DNA of 64,000 bases from contig PKUO01000028.1 of the NCBI GenBank assembly GCA_002869585.1, positions 1 through 64,000 on the forward strand. The letters are read 5' to 3'. Below the pieces are notes generated by a model. That model saw only the letters and a list, made by a program, of their open reading frames with translations. It did no database searches and had not been told where the DNA came from. The translations under genes were made by a program, and so were the position numbers. Every line of letters begins with the position of its first letter. Position 1 is the stretch's first letter. Of the stretch, positions 29,434-39,972 are shown piece by piece. Source of the DNA: Sedimenticola sp. GTDB lineage: Bacteria; Pseudomonadota; Gammaproteobacteria; Chromatiales; Chromatiaceae.

Positions 29434-30461
29434 GCGCTGACCCTTTTGTCCAGTTGCGCCTGCACACCCTGTTTGATCCTGTCGGAAACATGGGTGAGCA
29501 CCGCTTTTTTAGCCATACCGATGGCATTTTCAAACGCCAGAATATCCGCACCGCCGTGACTTTTGATAACGATCCCCTGCAGACCGAGCAGGCTTGCGCC
29601 GTTGTAGCGGCGCGGATCGATTTTTTTGCGAAAGCCATTGATTACCGGCATTGCAATCAGCGCTGAGAGTTTTGTCAGCAGGTTTTTCTTGAAACCCGCT
29701 TTCAGGTGGTGACTGACCATTTTGGCCACCCCTTCTGCACTTTTCAGGGCAACATTACCGACAAAACCGTCACACACCACGACATCGACACCGCCGCGAT
29801 AGACATCATCGCCCTCAATGTAACCGATATAGTTGAGTGAACTGCCGGATAATAATTCATGCGCACCCTTTACCTGCTCGTTACCCTTGATCTCCTCCTG
29901 GCCGATATTCAGCAAGCCAATGCGTGGCCGAGGTATATCGTCATCCAGGGAGGTGACCAGTTCGCTGCCCATCACAGCAAACTGGAACAGGTGTTCCGCG
30001 CTGCAATCAACATTGGCGCCCAGGTCGAGCATCCAGGTATGGCCTTCAATCGAGGGCAGGGCCGAAATGATGGCTGGCCGGTCGATATTCGGCAGCATCT
30101 TCAAAACGAAACGTGCGGTTGCCATCAGTGCGCCTGTATTCCCGGCACTCACACAGGCATCGGCATTGCCCTGCTTGACCAGATCGATGGCGATCCGCAT
30201 CGAGGAGTCTTTTTTGCCACGCAGCGCCTTGGAAGGTAATTCGTCCATCCCCACTTCCTGGGATGCCGGGTGGATGCGCAGCCGATCAGACAAACGGGTG
30301 TTGCCCAAGTGTGTGCGAATCACCTCTTCCCGACCGACGAGTATCAAGTTAACGTCAGAATCTCGTTTCAGGAAATCGAGCGCGGCAGGGACTACCACCT
30401 CTGCCCCATGATCCCCGCCCATTGCATCCAACGCTATGGTAATACGCTGATCAGACAACAT
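29430..30461 (-). CDS. plsX: Phosphate acyltransferase PlsX
   Basis: 343 residues from ATG 30461 (GGGAG close upstream; a GTG at 30476 is possible). It makes acyl-phosphate from acyl-ACP for phospholipid synthesis. [37 protein letters not shown] and [21 protein letters not shown] are typical. Standard rpmF-plsX-fabH order. Confidence 0.93.
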   Translation of the reverse strand: MLSDQRITIALDAMGGDHGAEVVVPAALDFLKRDSDVNLILVGREEVIRTHLGNTRLSDRLRIHPASQEVGMDELPSKALRGKKDSSMRIAIDLVKQGNADACVSAGNTGALMATARFVLKMLPNIDRPAIISALPSIEGHTWMLDLGANVDCSAEHLFQFAVMGSELVTSLDDDIPRPRIGLLNIGQEEIKGNEQVKGAHELLSGSSLNYIGYIEGDDVYRGGVDVVVCDGFVGNVALKSAEGVAKMVSHHLKAGFKKNLLTKLSALIAMPVINGFRKKIDPRRYNGASLLGLQGIVIKSHGGADILAFENAIGMAKKAVLTHVSDRIKQGVQAQLDKRVSA

Positions 30462-30565
30462 CAGCTCCCGAATCACTGGTTAGCGGTATTTCACAGGGTA
30501 ACAACGCATGACCGCCCCGATCGGGACGGTCACTGGCACGCTGTTTTTTGCTGGTCACGAAGGGA

Positions 30566-30745
30566 TTATTCGCCCTTGTCACTGATCACCTTGCGGCCAC
30601 GGTAAAAACCATCCGGGGTGACATGGTGACGCAGATGGGTTTCACCTGAGGTAGCGTCGATGGAAAGGGTTTTGCCGGTCAATGCATCATGTGAACGACG
30701 CATACCGCGCTTTGAAGGGGTTTTTCTGTTCTGCTGGACCGCCAT
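30566..30745 (-). CDS. rpmF: Large ribosomal subunit protein bL32
   Basis: 59 residues, [20 protein letters not shown] at the start and [14 protein letters not shown] at the end. These are the usual bL32 sequences, without the zinc cysteines found in some bL32 forms. AGGAGC lies upstream of the ATG. It lies between yceD and plsX, as in E. coli. Confidence 0.95.
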   Translation of the reverse strand: MAVQQNRKTPSKRGMRRSHDALTGKTLSIDATSGETHLRHHVTPDGFYRGRKVISDKGE

Positions 30746-30774
30746 TGGTTCTAGCTCCTAAATAAAATCTAAAC

Positions 30775-31314
30775 TTAACTGTCTTGCGTTGACTTCAACC
30801 GGGCCAACACCGCGAACGGGTTTTCCACAGTGGTCTCGCTGTTCTCAGGCAACCCGGGCTGGCCTGAGCCAGCAGAATCGCCAAAATCCATTGTGCACTC
30901 CCCGGGGTCATGCATCGCCACCTGCGGCAAGGCGAGGATCAGTTCATCCTCGACGATATCCAGCAGGCGGATCAGGCCTTCCTCGACCACGACCGGGTCG
31001 CACTCTTCAGGGAGGCGTTCGGCCTCCTCCTCAACCTCGATGACCGCCAGATCTATGGCAGAATCAACATCCAGTTGCAGAGCCCCCAGACAACGCTGAC
31101 ACTGGACAACCAGGGTTGCGCTGACATTCCCTTTTATCCGGACCCGTCTTTTTTCGTCCCGCATGAATTCGAGCCGAAAAGCTGCTTCTCCACTCTCTGA
31201 CAGAAGCGCTCCGCACAAACGGGGCAGTTCTGACAGCTGTACAGCATCGGAAAAACGTCTTTCACGATCAGCGAGACGCCACGGATCCACAAATTCTGGT
31301 AGGCCTGACGACAT
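30775..31314 (-). CDS. yceD: YceD family protein (23S rRNA accumulation, DUF177)
   Basis: 179 residues. VVQCQRCLGALQLDVDS (the CxxC core) and the acidic region CDPVVVEEGLIRLLDIVEDELILALP define DUF177/YceD. The family is needed for normal 23S rRNA levels; mechanism unclear. First gene of the rpmF-plsX-fab block. Confidence 0.9.
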   Translation of the reverse strand: MSSGLPEFVDPWRLADRERRFSDAVQLSELPRLCGALLSESGEAAFRLEFMRDEKRRVRIKGNVSATLVVQCQRCLGALQLDVDSAIDLAVIEVEEEAERLPEECDPVVVEEGLIRLLDIVEDELILALPQVAMHDPGECTMDFGDSAGSGQPGLPENSETTVENPFAVLARLKSTQDS

Positions 31315-31394
31315 AAGCGCGCAATGATATTACGAGATTATGATGAGGTCAAAAAATTGTGAGCATTCACAGGTTTAGGCGAGGTTCGGGAAAC

Positions 31395-31428
31395 GCCAGC
31401 CGGAATCCTGCTCCGGCTGGCTTTATTT
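31395..31428. terminator. Hairpin terminator between oadB and yceD
   Basis: A perfect 10-bp stem GCCAGCCGGA / TCCGGCTGGC (loop ATCCTGC) lies just past the oadB stop. The T-rich tail TTTATTT is on the plus-strand side; on the minus strand only GTTT follows. It probably still ends the oadGAB transcript. Confidence 0.6.
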
Positions 31429-31435
31429 CAAACAA

Positions 31436-32572
31436 TCAGCCGCCAACAATTGCCAACAGCACCCCTGCAGCGACGGCAGAACCGATCACGCCGGCGACAT
31501 TCGGCCCCATGGCATGCATCAGCAGGAAGTTGTGGTGATCCGCTTCCAGGCCAACCTTGTTCACCACGCGGGCCGCCATAGGTACGGCAGAGACTCCCGC
31601 AGCGCCAATCAGTGGATTGACCTTTCCTCCAGAGAGACGGTGCATGGCCTTGCCCATGAGCACCCCTGTGGCAGTGCCAATACAGAAGGCAACGGCGCCA
31701 AGACCCAGAATACCCAGGGTTTCGACAGTCAGGAATTTGTCCGCCGAGAGCTTGGAACCGACCGCCAGGCCCAGAAAGATCGTCACAATATTGATGATCT
31801 CATTCTGGGCGGCACGGCTCAGTCGATCAACCACCCCCACCTCTTTCAGAATGTTGCCGAACATCAGCATGCCGATAAGTGGTGCGGCCGAGGGCAGGAA
31901 CAGGATACAGAGGATCAGTACGCTGAACGGGAACAGGATCTTCTCCAGCTTGCTCACCGGCCTCAGTTGCGACATCACCACCTTACGTTCCGCTTCGGTG
32001 GTCAGGGCCCGCATGATCGGAGGCTGAATAATGGGCACCAGGGCCATGTAAGAGTAGGCCGCCACGGCAATCGCCCCCAACAGGTCGGGTGCCAGTCGAG
32101 AGGCGAGGAAGATCGCTGTCGGACCATCGGCACCACCAATAATGGCAATGGCCGAGGCGTCCGCCAGGGTATATTCCATTCCCGGCACCATGTTCAGCGC
32201 CAGAGCACCGAGCAGGGTTGCAAAGATGCCAAACTGCGCGGCCGCACCCAGAAACAGGGTCTTTGGCATGGCGATCAGGGCGCTGAAATCGGTCAATGCG
32301 CCGACGCCCATGAAGATCAACAGGGGAAATACCCCGGTCTCGATACCTACGTGATAGACATAACCCAAAAGCCCTTCAGGACCGGCAATACCGGCCACGG
32401 GAATATTACTCAGAATGGCGCCGAATCCTATCGGAAGCAGAAGCAGGGGCTCGAATTTCTTGGCAACTGCCAGAAAAATCAATATTCCACCCACCAGCAT
32501 CATCAGAAGCTGGCCCCATTCCATGTTGGCAATCCCCATGGATTGCCATAGCGCGTCGAAGCCGCTGCCCAT
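31436..32572 (-). CDS. oadB: Oxaloacetate decarboxylase beta subunit (Na+ pump)
   Basis: 378 residues, very hydrophobic, with about nine to eleven membrane segments. It is the sodium-translocating subunit that decarboxylates carboxybiotin and exports Na+. [23 protein letters not shown], with the conserved Asp, and [16 protein letters not shown] match the family. Shorter than the ~430-residue enteric form, as in many free-living Gammaproteobacteria. Three bases after oadA. Confidence 0.92.
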   Translation of the reverse strand: MGSGFDALWQSMGIANMEWGQLLMMLVGGILIFLAVAKKFEPLLLLPIGFGAILSNIPVAGIAGPEGLLGYVYHVGIETGVFPLLIFMGVGALTDFSALIAMPKTLFLGAAAQFGIFATLLGALALNMVPGMEYTLADASAIAIIGGADGPTAIFLASRLAPDLLGAIAVAAYSYMALVPIIQPPIMRALTTEAERKVVMSQLRPVSKLEKILFPFSVLILCILFLPSAAPLIGMLMFGNILKEVGVVDRLSRAAQNEIINIVTIFLGLAVGSKLSADKFLTVETLGILGLGAVAFCIGTATGVLMGKAMHRLSGGKVNPLIGAAGVSAVPMAARVVNKVGLEADHHNFLLMHAMGPNVAGVIGSAVAAGVLLAIVGG

Positions 32573-32575
32573 GGC

Positions 32576-34372
32576 TTAGCCCACCAACATGAGGGTTTCG
32601 CCAACCTGCACGGCATCCCCCTTCTTGACCAGGATGCTTGAAACTGTGCCAGAAGTCGGTGTGCGCACCTCGGTTTCCATCTTCATGGCTTCGACAATCA
32701 TAATCACATCGCCTTTATTGACTGACTGGCCTTCGGCAACCTTTATTTCGAAGACGTTGCCAGCCAACGGGGCCGGTACAGCCTCACCTGTTCCAGATGC
32801 AACGGGCGCCGCTTCGGCTACGGCTGCTGGCGCGACATTCTGCACAGCACCACCCTGGGAAACCGTCACGTTGTATGACTTGCCATTGACAGAAACAGTG
32901 TATGCCTCGGGGCCTGTGCTGGCCGTTGGAACTGAGGTAGCCGCAACTGCGGGTGCCGTCGGGGCAGCAGGTTCCGTACCAGGTACCGGTTCAAACGCAT
33001 CTGGGTTGTCACGATTTTCAAGAAATTTGAGACCGATCTGGGGAAACAGCGCATAAATTAGTACGTCATCAACCTTAGCATCGGCGACTCTTATGCCCTT
33101 CTCTTTCGCCAGTCCATCGAATTCCGCCATCAATTTATCAAGTTCCGGCTCGATCAGATCAGCAGGACGGCAGGTGATGGGTTTTTCGCCATCGCCAAGC
33201 ACTTTCGCCTGGAGTTCCTTGTTCACCGGTGCCGGGGATGTACCATACTCCCCTTTCAACACCCCGGCAGTCTCCTTGGTGATGTTCTTGTAGCGTTCGC
33301 CCATCAGGACATTGATCACCGCCTGAGTACCAACGATTTGTGAGGTTGGGGTGACCAGGGGGATAAAACCAAGATCCTCGCGTACTTTCGGAATCTCCTC
33401 CAGCACCGCATCCATCTTGTCAGAGGCGCCCTGCTCGCGCAGTTGATTTTCCATGTTGGTCAGCATGCCTCCTGGCACCTGAGCCACAAGAATACGGGAA
33501 TCGATACCTCTCAGAGAGCCTTCGAATTTCGCATATTTCTTACGAACCTCCCGGAAGTAGGCGGCGATCTCTTCGAGCAGGATCAGATCCAGGCCGGTAT
33601 CGCGATCGGTACCTTCGAGGATGGCCACAACCGACTCTGTTGCTGAGTGGCCGTAGGTCATGCTCATAGAGGAGATCGAGGTGTCGAGCATATCGATGCC
33701 TGCCTCGGCGGCCTTGATATTGGTCGCGGTACTCATGCCGGTCGTGGCATGGCTTTGCATGGCGATAGGCACTTTTACCGTCTCTTTCAGGCGGCTGACC
33801 AGCTCATAGGCCACATAGGGTTTGAGCAGACCTGCCATATCCTTGATACAGATCGAGTTACTGCCCATATCCTCCAGGCGCTTGGCCATATTCACCCAGT
33901 AATCAATGTTGTGGACCGGACTGACCGTATAGGACATGGTCCCCTGTGCGTGCTTGCCGACCTTCAGTGTCGCCTTGATCGCCGTTTCAAAATTGCGCAG
34001 ATCGTTCATCGCATCGAAGATACGGAACACATCCATGCCATTTTCGGCGGCGCGTTCCACGAACTTCTCCACCACATCGTCCCCGTAGTGGCGATAGCCG
34101 AGGATGTTCTGCGCCCGGAACAGCATCTGCATGGGAGTATTCGGCATTGCGGCCTTGAGCTTGCGCAGGCGTTCCCAGGGGTCTTCACCCAGGTAGCGGA
34201 TGCAGGCGTCGAAGGTAGCCCCACCCCAGGTTTCCAGTGACCAGTAGCCTACCTGATCCAGCTTGGCGGCAATGGGCAGCATATCGTCGATGCGCATCCG
34301 TGTGGCTAACAGGGACTGATGGCCATCACGCAGGACGACATCGGTAATACCTAAAGGTTTTTGGTCGCTCAT
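32576..34372 (-). CDS. oadA: Oxaloacetate decarboxylase alpha subunit, biotinylated
   Basis: 598 residues. The carboxyltransferase barrel starts [16 protein letters not shown], with the metal-binding Asp, and has [11 protein letters not shown] with the catalytic lysine. A Pro/Ala-rich linker around residues 470-520 precedes the biotinyl domain. K564 in EAMKMETEV is the biotin site. It moves the carboxyl group of oxaloacetate to biotin for OadB to release, driving Na+ export. Cytoplasmic, held to the membrane by OadG. Confidence 0.94.
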   Translation of the reverse strand: MSDQKPLGITDVVLRDGHQSLLATRMRIDDMLPIAAKLDQVGYWSLETWGGATFDACIRYLGEDPWERLRKLKAAMPNTPMQMLFRAQNILGYRHYGDDVVEKFVERAAENGMDVFRIFDAMNDLRNFETAIKATLKVGKHAQGTMSYTVSPVHNIDYWVNMAKRLEDMGSNSICIKDMAGLLKPYVAYELVSRLKETVKVPIAMQSHATTGMSTATNIKAAEAGIDMLDTSISSMSMTYGHSATESVVAILEGTDRDTGLDLILLEEIAAYFREVRKKYAKFEGSLRGIDSRILVAQVPGGMLTNMENQLREQGASDKMDAVLEEIPKVREDLGFIPLVTPTSQIVGTQAVINVLMGERYKNITKETAGVLKGEYGTSPAPVNKELQAKVLGDGEKPITCRPADLIEPELDKLMAEFDGLAKEKGIRVADAKVDDVLIYALFPQIGLKFLENRDNPDAFEPVPGTEPAAPTAPAVAATSVPTASTGPEAYTVSVNGKSYNVTVSQGGAVQNVAPAAVAEAAPVASGTGEAVPAPLAGNVFEIKVAEGQSVNKGDVIMIVEAMKMETEVRTPTSGTVSSILVKKGDAVQVGETLMLVG

Positions 34373-34444
34373 AGGCTCGCTTCTTATGAAATTAGTGCGT
34401 GCTTAACGCAGGGAATATGTGCACTTCGACTATAACGAAATACA

Positions 34445-34696
34445 TTATTTTTTGTTTGATCTAAAACGGCTTATGGCCGCAGAGATCACAGCTACGAGTT
34501 CACCCTCTTCTCCAGTCGCCTTGGGTGCGGCAACGGGTTTTGATGGGGTCTCATGGACTTCAGGACCGGTGATAGCCCTTGCCAAACGGGACATGCCGTT
34601 CATGGCGATGACCAGAATTGTCAGAAAGACAAAAACCATCCCCATACCGAGGAACATCAGGTTAACGCCTTCCAGCAGGAGGTCTGTGACTGACAT
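34445..34696 (-). CDS. oadG: Oxaloacetate decarboxylase gamma subunit
   Basis: 83 residues: one N-terminal membrane helix (MFLGMGMVFVFLTILVIAM) and a short Pro/Ala-rich cytoplasmic tail. This is the OadG layout, tethering OadA to OadB. First gene of oadG-oadA-oadB; 72 bases separate it from oadA. Confidence 0.88.
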   Translation of the reverse strand: MSVTDLLLEGVNLMFLGMGMVFVFLTILVIAMNGMSRLARAITGPEVHETPSKPVAAPKATGEEGELVAVISAAISRFRSNKK

Positions 34697-35025
34697 TTAG
34701 GTTCTCCAGGCCCGGGGTGAATTAACCTCATAAAGAGAAGTTTTGGGTCGGGCAGCTTTTTCTATGAGAATTCACCCGATCTGTCAAGAGAGGAGCATTT
34801 GCTCTCTATGACTAACCCCTTGTTATCGTTTGATTATTCTGGCAACCAATATTGACTATTGAATATATCAATGAATATTTGACCAAATATCGATCAATTT
34901 AATTTTCGGACTCACGTACTATTCTGTATCAAACCAGATAAAATTCAGTATAAATTTTATAGGGATCAAATTCTGAATCCATTTGTTAAAATCGCAGCTG
35001 ATTTGACTGGCAGTAGACTAAGAAA
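34697..35025. other. Divergent promoter region oadG / maf
   Basis: 329 bases between the minus-strand oad operon and the plus-strand maf gene. The stretch from about 34830 to 34990 is strongly AT-rich with runs such as AATATTGACTATTGAATATATC, as expected for promoters. I can assign neither exact boxes nor an RNA gene. Confidence 0.5.
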
Positions 35026-35637
35026 ATGATGCAACAGCAAAATGCGCTGACTGATAACCCCGTGGGAATCGTCCTTGCCTCCACTTCGCCATTCCGTAAA
35101 GAGCTCCTGCAGCGACTGGGCCTTTCATTCGCCACTGACTCCCCGGAGATCGACGAATCGTCCCAACCTGGCGAGACACCCGATATTCTTGTAAGCCGGT
35201 TGTCACTGGAAAAGGCCCAGGCGGTGGCGACCCGACATCCCAATTGCCTGGTGATTGGCTCTGACCAGGTTGCCTGCAATGAGGGTCGTATACTCGGCAA
35301 GCCGGGCAGTCGCGAGAACGCCATCACCCAGCTCACAGAGGCAGCGGGTAAAAAGATCACCTTTTTCACTGGATTGACACTGCTGGATACCCGGGACGGC
35401 AGTCACCAGACCCTGTGCGAACCCTTCCATGTGCACTTCAGGGCATTAAACCGGGAACAGATAGAGCGCTATGTCGATGCTGAGACGCCGTTCAACTGCG
35501 CAGGCAGTTTTAAATCCGAAGGCCTGGGCATCTCGCTGTTCAATAGACTCGAGGGTGATGACCCCAATGCACTGATTGGCCTGCCGCTCATCAGGCTTAT
35601 AGCGCTGCTTGAAAAGCATGGCGTCATGGTCCCCTGA
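35026..35637 (+). CDS. Maf/YceF nucleotide pyrophosphatase
   Basis: 203 residues. VLASTSPFRKELLQRLGLSF is the YceF-type Maf start. Further landmarks are EIDES, SDQVACNEGRILGKPG and FNCAGSFKSEGLGISLFNRLEGDDPNALIGLPL. YceF acts on m7GTP and removes modified nucleotides from the pool. In E. coli it sits beside yceD-rpmF; here the oad operon lies between. Confidence 0.88.
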   Translation: MMQQQNALTDNPVGIVLASTSPFRKELLQRLGLSFATDSPEIDESSQPGETPDILVSRLSLEKAQAVATRHPNCLVIGSDQVACNEGRILGKPGSRENAITQLTEAAGKKITFFTGLTLLDTRDGSHQTLCEPFHVHFRALNREQIERYVDAETPFNCAGSFKSEGLGISLFNRLEGDDPNALIGLPLIRLIALLEKHGVMVP

Positions 35638-35670
35638 ACAGATCAACAGAGACAACAGCCGTAAAAAGAC

Positions 35671-36636
35671 ATGGAAAATACTATAGCCGCGAGTATCGCA
35701 CAGCAACGCAAGGCGCTAGCCGAGATGGTTGCACCGGAACTGGCAAAGATTGCCGAAAGTTGCAGTCGCGCATGGCCTGACCGCCAGGCGCTGAACGAGG
35801 TTCTGGCCCGCATGGTCGATCAGCTCCCCTATTGTTCATTTCTCTACTGCATGGAGACGGATGGAATTCAGATCTCCGATAACGTGAACAAGAACGGTTA
35901 CTACCCCGAGCATTTTGGTCGCGATCGCTACCAGCGACCCTATCTGAAGACGGTCTATCCATCGGTCGATTACTGGCTCTCAGATGCCTATATCAGCCTG
36001 CTCTCCAGCCGTCCCAGTATTACCGCAATTCAGCTGATCCGCTCCAAGGGTCAAGTGATTGGCCTGCTGGGGGCTGATTTCGATCTGCGGAATCTGCCGC
36101 TCACCCAAAAACTCTATGATGAGCCCGGACAATGGCGTCAGATCAAAGGAGATCCCGCGATACGCGGTTCGGTGTTTCAACAAACGCGGGCCAAGAGCGT
36201 GCTGGATGAACATATCGATGAGGTAATAGCGATCATGACCGAACTGTTTACCCAGCGTGGCGTGTTTCACGGCAAAATTCTCTTTTCCAGCAGCCGGGCA
36301 AGCCTATGGCTGCTCGACGACCCCTACCGTTACCGAATTCTGGAAGTGGAGTCGCTGATCGATCCGGACATCTGCTTCGCCTATCCACTGCATCCCTATC
36401 CCGAGAATGCGCTGATCCCTGCAGACAAGATCGGAGAGTTGCTTGATGGGTTTAAAAGACTGCGCTTGGCCGATGAGACCATGTATCTGCGCTCAGGCTC
36501 GATAAACATCTTCAACGGATTGATTGGACTGAATTTTTCCTGCGATGGATCCCACTATCTGGCCTGGGATGAATTCCTGAATCCGAACCACTCGTTCTGG
36601 TCGGGAAAAATAGAATCGACCACGCGGCCGGCGTAA
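35671..36636 (+). CDS. PDC-sensor-like domain protein
   Basis: 321 residues without signal or membrane segments. The first ~180 residues (CSFLYCMETDGIQISDNVNKNG, then GRDRYQRPYLKTV, and VIGLLGADFDLRNLP) look like a PDC/dCache ligand-binding domain, here apparently cytoplasmic. The second half (GVFHGKILFSSSRASLWLLDDPYRYR, ALIPADKIGELLDGFKRLR) is unassigned. It ends nine bases from the convergent lipoprotein/adenylate cyclase pair, suggesting a signalling link (inference). Confidence 0.6.
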   Translation: MENTIAASIAQQRKALAEMVAPELAKIAESCSRAWPDRQALNEVLARMVDQLPYCSFLYCMETDGIQISDNVNKNGYYPEHFGRDRYQRPYLKTVYPSVDYWLSDAYISLLSSRPSITAIQLIRSKGQVIGLLGADFDLRNLPLTQKLYDEPGQWRQIKGDPAIRGSVFQQTRAKSVLDEHIDEVIAIMTELFTQRGVFHGKILFSSSRASLWLLDDPYRYRILEVESLIDPDICFAYPLHPYPENALIPADKIGELLDGFKRLRLADETMYLRSGSINIFNGLIGLNFSCDGSHYLAWDEFLNPNHSFWSGKIESTTRPA

Positions 36637-36645
36637 TCTCAGCCG

Positions 36646-37653
36646 TCACTCCTTGTTTTCTGTCTGTTTTTTGATCGATTCAAGCTTGACCAGAACCTTG
36701 CGCGCCCGATTGATGCGATCGGCAATATCCCGTCGTTCCGGGTCCAGGACCAGAACCTTCTCCCAGGTTGTGACCGCCGCTTCCAGCTGGTCATAGCCGT
36801 AGTAGACCTCTCCCTGGCGGATCAGGGCATCGATCTGATTCTCAATCTGCCACTGCAGGTTTTCAATTTCAAACCAGAAATCACTGCTCTCGGGCTGGAT
36901 GCTGACTGCCTGCTTGAGGTCGCTGACCGCGCTCGGAAAATCGCCTTGCTCCATGGCAATCTGGGCCGAGGCCAGCAGGGTCTGAACCTGTTCATCATTG
37001 TTGTTCTGCTTGGCAACCTTTTTCTGGGGTTGCTTTTTTGCCGGAGGTTTAACCGGGTTGTCGATCGCCAGCGTGCTGCCCTGCAGCCGTTCACTCTCCT
37101 GCACGGCTGGCTTGCGTCTATCCAATTCGGCCAGACGCTCATCGACCTCAGGGGTCAGTTCAATCTCCGCGGCCAGGGTCAAGCATAACTCAGCAAGATC
37201 GGGTTGTTTGTCCAGTTGGTAATCACTACAGGCAATTAGATCCTGGAATTTCTGTTTCAGCAGTTGTTCCCAGAAGAGCACCCGTGTTTTGGTGGAGTAG
37301 CTGTCAGGTTCGCCCGTGGTAACGACTTCCATCAGGCTCAGACGCTGCCTCAGGGCATTGGTTTCGATTATCAGGATCTTATGATCGATAGTGAGCTTTA
37401 TCTCCTGCCATTGGTTAGACAGTTCCCACTCCTTCCGTTGCAACAACGGAGAGTCGACATACATCTTCTGCGCACGGCGAAGCAAGGCGATGGCATCCTG
37501 CCACTGTCCTTGATTGGCCAGTTGATCCGCACTCTCAATAGTCTGTTGTGGACTCAGAGAGAAATCCGGATCGGGCTTGTTGAATATGGGAAACTGGGCG
37601 CACCCCTGCATGAAAAGCACCGTCAACAGTAAGGGGTAGAGGCGCTGGATCAT
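36646..37653 (-). CDS. TPR-type lipoprotein
   Basis: 335 residues. The signal MIQRLYPLLLTVLFMQGC ends in a lipobox-like sequence with C18. Helical repeats of TPR type follow (NQGQWQDAIALLRRAQKMY; EQGDFPSAVSDLKQAVSIQPESSDFWFEI; YGYDQLEAAVTTWEKVLVLDPERRDI). A Lys/Pro-rich linker (PPAKKQPQKKVAK) lies in the middle. Its ATG overlaps the adenylate cyclase stop by four bases, so the two are co-translated. It probably acts at the membrane with the cyclase; role unknown. Confidence 0.65.
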   Translation of the reverse strand: MIQRLYPLLLTVLFMQGCAQFPIFNKPDPDFSLSPQQTIESADQLANQGQWQDAIALLRRAQKMYVDSPLLQRKEWELSNQWQEIKLTIDHKILIIETNALRQRLSLMEVVTTGEPDSYSTKTRVLFWEQLLKQKFQDLIACSDYQLDKQPDLAELCLTLAAEIELTPEVDERLAELDRRKPAVQESERLQGSTLAIDNPVKPPAKKQPQKKVAKQNNNDEQVQTLLASAQIAMEQGDFPSAVSDLKQAVSIQPESSDFWFEIENLQWQIENQIDALIRQGEVYYGYDQLEAAVTTWEKVLVLDPERRDIADRINRARKVLVKLESIKKQTENKE

Positions 37654-39110
37654 GTCGCGCTCCAGTGTGGAAAGATATTTTCCAGATGTTTCTTGATCAA
37701 TGCTGCATCAGAAAAACTATTGATATCGACGTCATAATGGACAACCGTGCCGGTACGCCCCCGCACTTTTATTTTCGACATGTTGTTAAACTGGATATTA
37801 TCCGCAAGGCCTGGTTGCTGGGTGGTGTCGGCGGTGATCAGCACCTCGCCTGGCTTGCACTGATCGCAAAGCCGCGAGGCCACATTGACGGTATCACCAA
37901 CAACCGTGAACTGCATTCTGTCGCGTCCTCCCAGATTTCCGGCCAATACCGGTCCGCTGTTTATGCCCACTTTGAATTGAACCGTCGGCAGACCGACGGA
38001 CTGCCGCTGGCGGGTGATCCGGTCCGCAATCGCCTGGATCAACACCCCGCAGGTCACGGCATGCAGCGCATGCAGATGATCGGATTCGGGAACCCCGAAA
38101 ATGATCATGATGCAGTCACCAATAAACTTATCCACCGTACCTTCGCAACTGGTGCTGGCCAGTGAGAAAAAGTGGAAATAGTGGTTCAACAATTCTGAAA
38201 CCTGCTCAGGCTCCAGATCCTCCGCCAATTCGGTAAAGCCAACGATATCACAGAACAGGACGCTGGCATCCTCCGTCGATCCACCCAGTTCAGAGGTGTG
38301 CTTACCGTCCAGCACCCGCTTCGCGATATTGGGTGAGACATAGCGTGACAGCGCCAGTTCCACCTCCTTTTTACCTTCGAGACCCAAGGCCATCTGCTGG
38401 AATGAGTTGAGGACTTTGCCAATCTCATCGCCTCGTCCAGAAACCTCCAGATTCTGGATATGCCCATTGCTCAATGCCTCACCCATTTTCGCCAGATTGG
38501 CGATCGGCTGGCTGAATCTACGCGCCAGAAAGGTGGCCAGAACAACGCCAAACAGAATCAGCGCGGCCGTGGTTTTCATCAGGGTGAGTATGAGTAGATC
38601 GAGATCTTCCTGCAGCGGCTTTTTGTTCAGACTGACCAGGGCGTAACCCGCCGTGACATCCTTGAATTGCACCGGACTGACAAAGATCTCGCCATGTATT
38701 TCGCCCAGCACCCACTCCCGGCCCGTACGTTCGCGCTGTAGAATATCAAGCAGGCCCTCACCGTGATCCGATTGAAAATCGAAGGGTGATATTCCGGCGC
38801 TCGCCAGTGATTTACCATCCAGATCAAAGACCTGCATGCCCACGATGAGCTGATTGTCCTCCTGGCGGTTTACCAGCATCTGTAGCGCAAAATTATCATC
38901 CGCCAGAAGAGGCTCGCTGGCGGAGTAGGCCAGCTGATCGACCAATGCCAGTCCCAGGGTCTTGGCCTGGCGTTTGAAGGCCGCCTGCTGATTTTCGAGC
39001 AGAAACCACCCCAACAGCCCCATGACCAGTATGATCAGCACGGAAATCGACAACGACCAGTTGATGACCAGAGGGACCGATGATTTCTCATAGCGTCGAA
39101 AAATTGACAT
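37650..39110 (-). CDS. Membrane class III adenylate/guanylate cyclase with HAMP domain
   Basis: 486 residues. Two membrane helices (about 18-37 and 178-196) flank a periplasmic sensor region of ~140 residues. A HAMP linker follows (ARRFSQPIANLAKMGEALSNG). The cyclase domain has both metal aspartates (VLFCDIVGFTELAED, KFIGDCIMIIFG), VGINSGPVLAGNLG and VVGDTVNVASRLCDQ. It makes cAMP, or possibly cGMP. Overlaps the TPR lipoprotein downstream. Confidence 0.88.
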   Translation of the reverse strand: MSIFRRYEKSSVPLVINWSLSISVLIILVMGLLGWFLLENQQAAFKRQAKTLGLALVDQLAYSASEPLLADDNFALQMLVNRQEDNQLIVGMQVFDLDGKSLASAGISPFDFQSDHGEGLLDILQRERTGREWVLGEIHGEIFVSPVQFKDVTAGYALVSLNKKPLQEDLDLLILTLMKTTAALILFGVVLATFLARRFSQPIANLAKMGEALSNGHIQNLEVSGRGDEIGKVLNSFQQMALGLEGKKEVELALSRYVSPNIAKRVLDGKHTSELGGSTEDASVLFCDIVGFTELAEDLEPEQVSELLNHYFHFFSLASTSCEGTVDKFIGDCIMIIFGVPESDHLHALHAVTCGVLIQAIADRITRQRQSVGLPTVQFKVGINSGPVLAGNLGGRDRMQFTVVGDTVNVASRLCDQCKPGEVLITADTTQQPGLADNIQFNNMSKIKVRGRTGTVVHYDVDINSFSDAALIKKHLENIFPHWSAT

Positions 39111-39306
39111 TGAGTTCTGTTTATCCTCGGAACCTAGCTGTTCCTTATAACAGGGCCGCGCATTTTACCACGCAACACGGGTAAGCTGGGTATACTGATT
39201 CTTAGTTGTATTCCCGATAGCCGCTATTTACCCAGGAAACTGTGGTTAATATAACGGCCTGGTCAGACTAAAATATGTAACACAACTCCCACATTGGATA
39301 CCTGAT

Positions 39307-39966
39307 ATGCGTATTTTGCATCGTGCAATGACTGTTTTCCTCTCAACGTTGACTTTGAGCTGCACTCTGTTTGCCGCCGAAGAGACCGATTTTCCGGTAA
39401 AAATCACCGACACCCTGCCCTATGTGGACCTGAGCAACGACGGCAAACCTCTGCGGGTGCAAAGAAATCAGGACACGGAGAACATGGTCGATCTCGATTT
39501 TGCCATCACTTCTCGCAGCTGTCCGCCATTCTGTATCCAGCCCATGAGTGTCGCGTCTGGTGTAGAGACCATCGGCGAGCTGGAGCTACTGGAGTACATC
39601 AGGCGCAAGGACAGCGGTGACAACTCCATCATTATCATCGACAGCCGTACAGGTGAATGGCTGGCCAAGGGGATGATTCCCACTGCCATCAACATCCCCT
39701 GGACCGCCTTGAGCCTGAAAACCGCCTCGGCAAAATCGATCGCGGAAATTCTCGAATTTCAGCTGGATGTGATTAGCACCGAGGCACTCTGGAATTTCGA
39801 AAACGCGAAAACTGCCATACTCTACTGCAATGGCCCCTGGTGCGGCCAATCACCGACCAGCATTCGCACACTGCTCGCCTTGGGCTATCCGGCAAACAGG
39901 ATAAAATGGTACCGCATGGGCATGCAGGGCTGGAAAATGCTGGGCCTGACCACCGTCACTCCCTGA
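39307..39966 (+). CDS. Exported rhodanese-domain protein
   Basis: 219 residues with a signal peptide (MRILHRAMTVFLSTLTLS to LFAAEE). A rhodanese domain starts near IIIIDSRTGEWLAKGMIPTA; the active-site loop is YCNGPWCGQSPTSIRTL, with a catalytic cysteine. An additional CPPFC pair lies at about residues 73-77. Periplasmic sulfur transfer is plausible in a sulfur-metabolising cell (inference). Single gene, divergent from the cyclase and convergent with the NUDIX gene seven bases away. Confidence 0.8.
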   Translation: MRILHRAMTVFLSTLTLSCTLFAAEETDFPVKITDTLPYVDLSNDGKPLRVQRNQDTENMVDLDFAITSRSCPPFCIQPMSVASGVETIGELELLEYIRRKDSGDNSIIIIDSRTGEWLAKGMIPTAINIPWTALSLKTASAKSIAEILEFQLDVISTEALWNFENAKTAILYCNGPWCGQSPTSIRTLLALGYPANRIKWYRMGMQGWKMLGLTTVTP

Positions 39967-39972
39967 TCGGAT

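Noticed and set aside
31514-32551. 345-codon plus-strand ORF
   Set aside because: Antisense to oadB, a clear family member. The His/Gln/Asn-rich translation is typical of a shadow frame.
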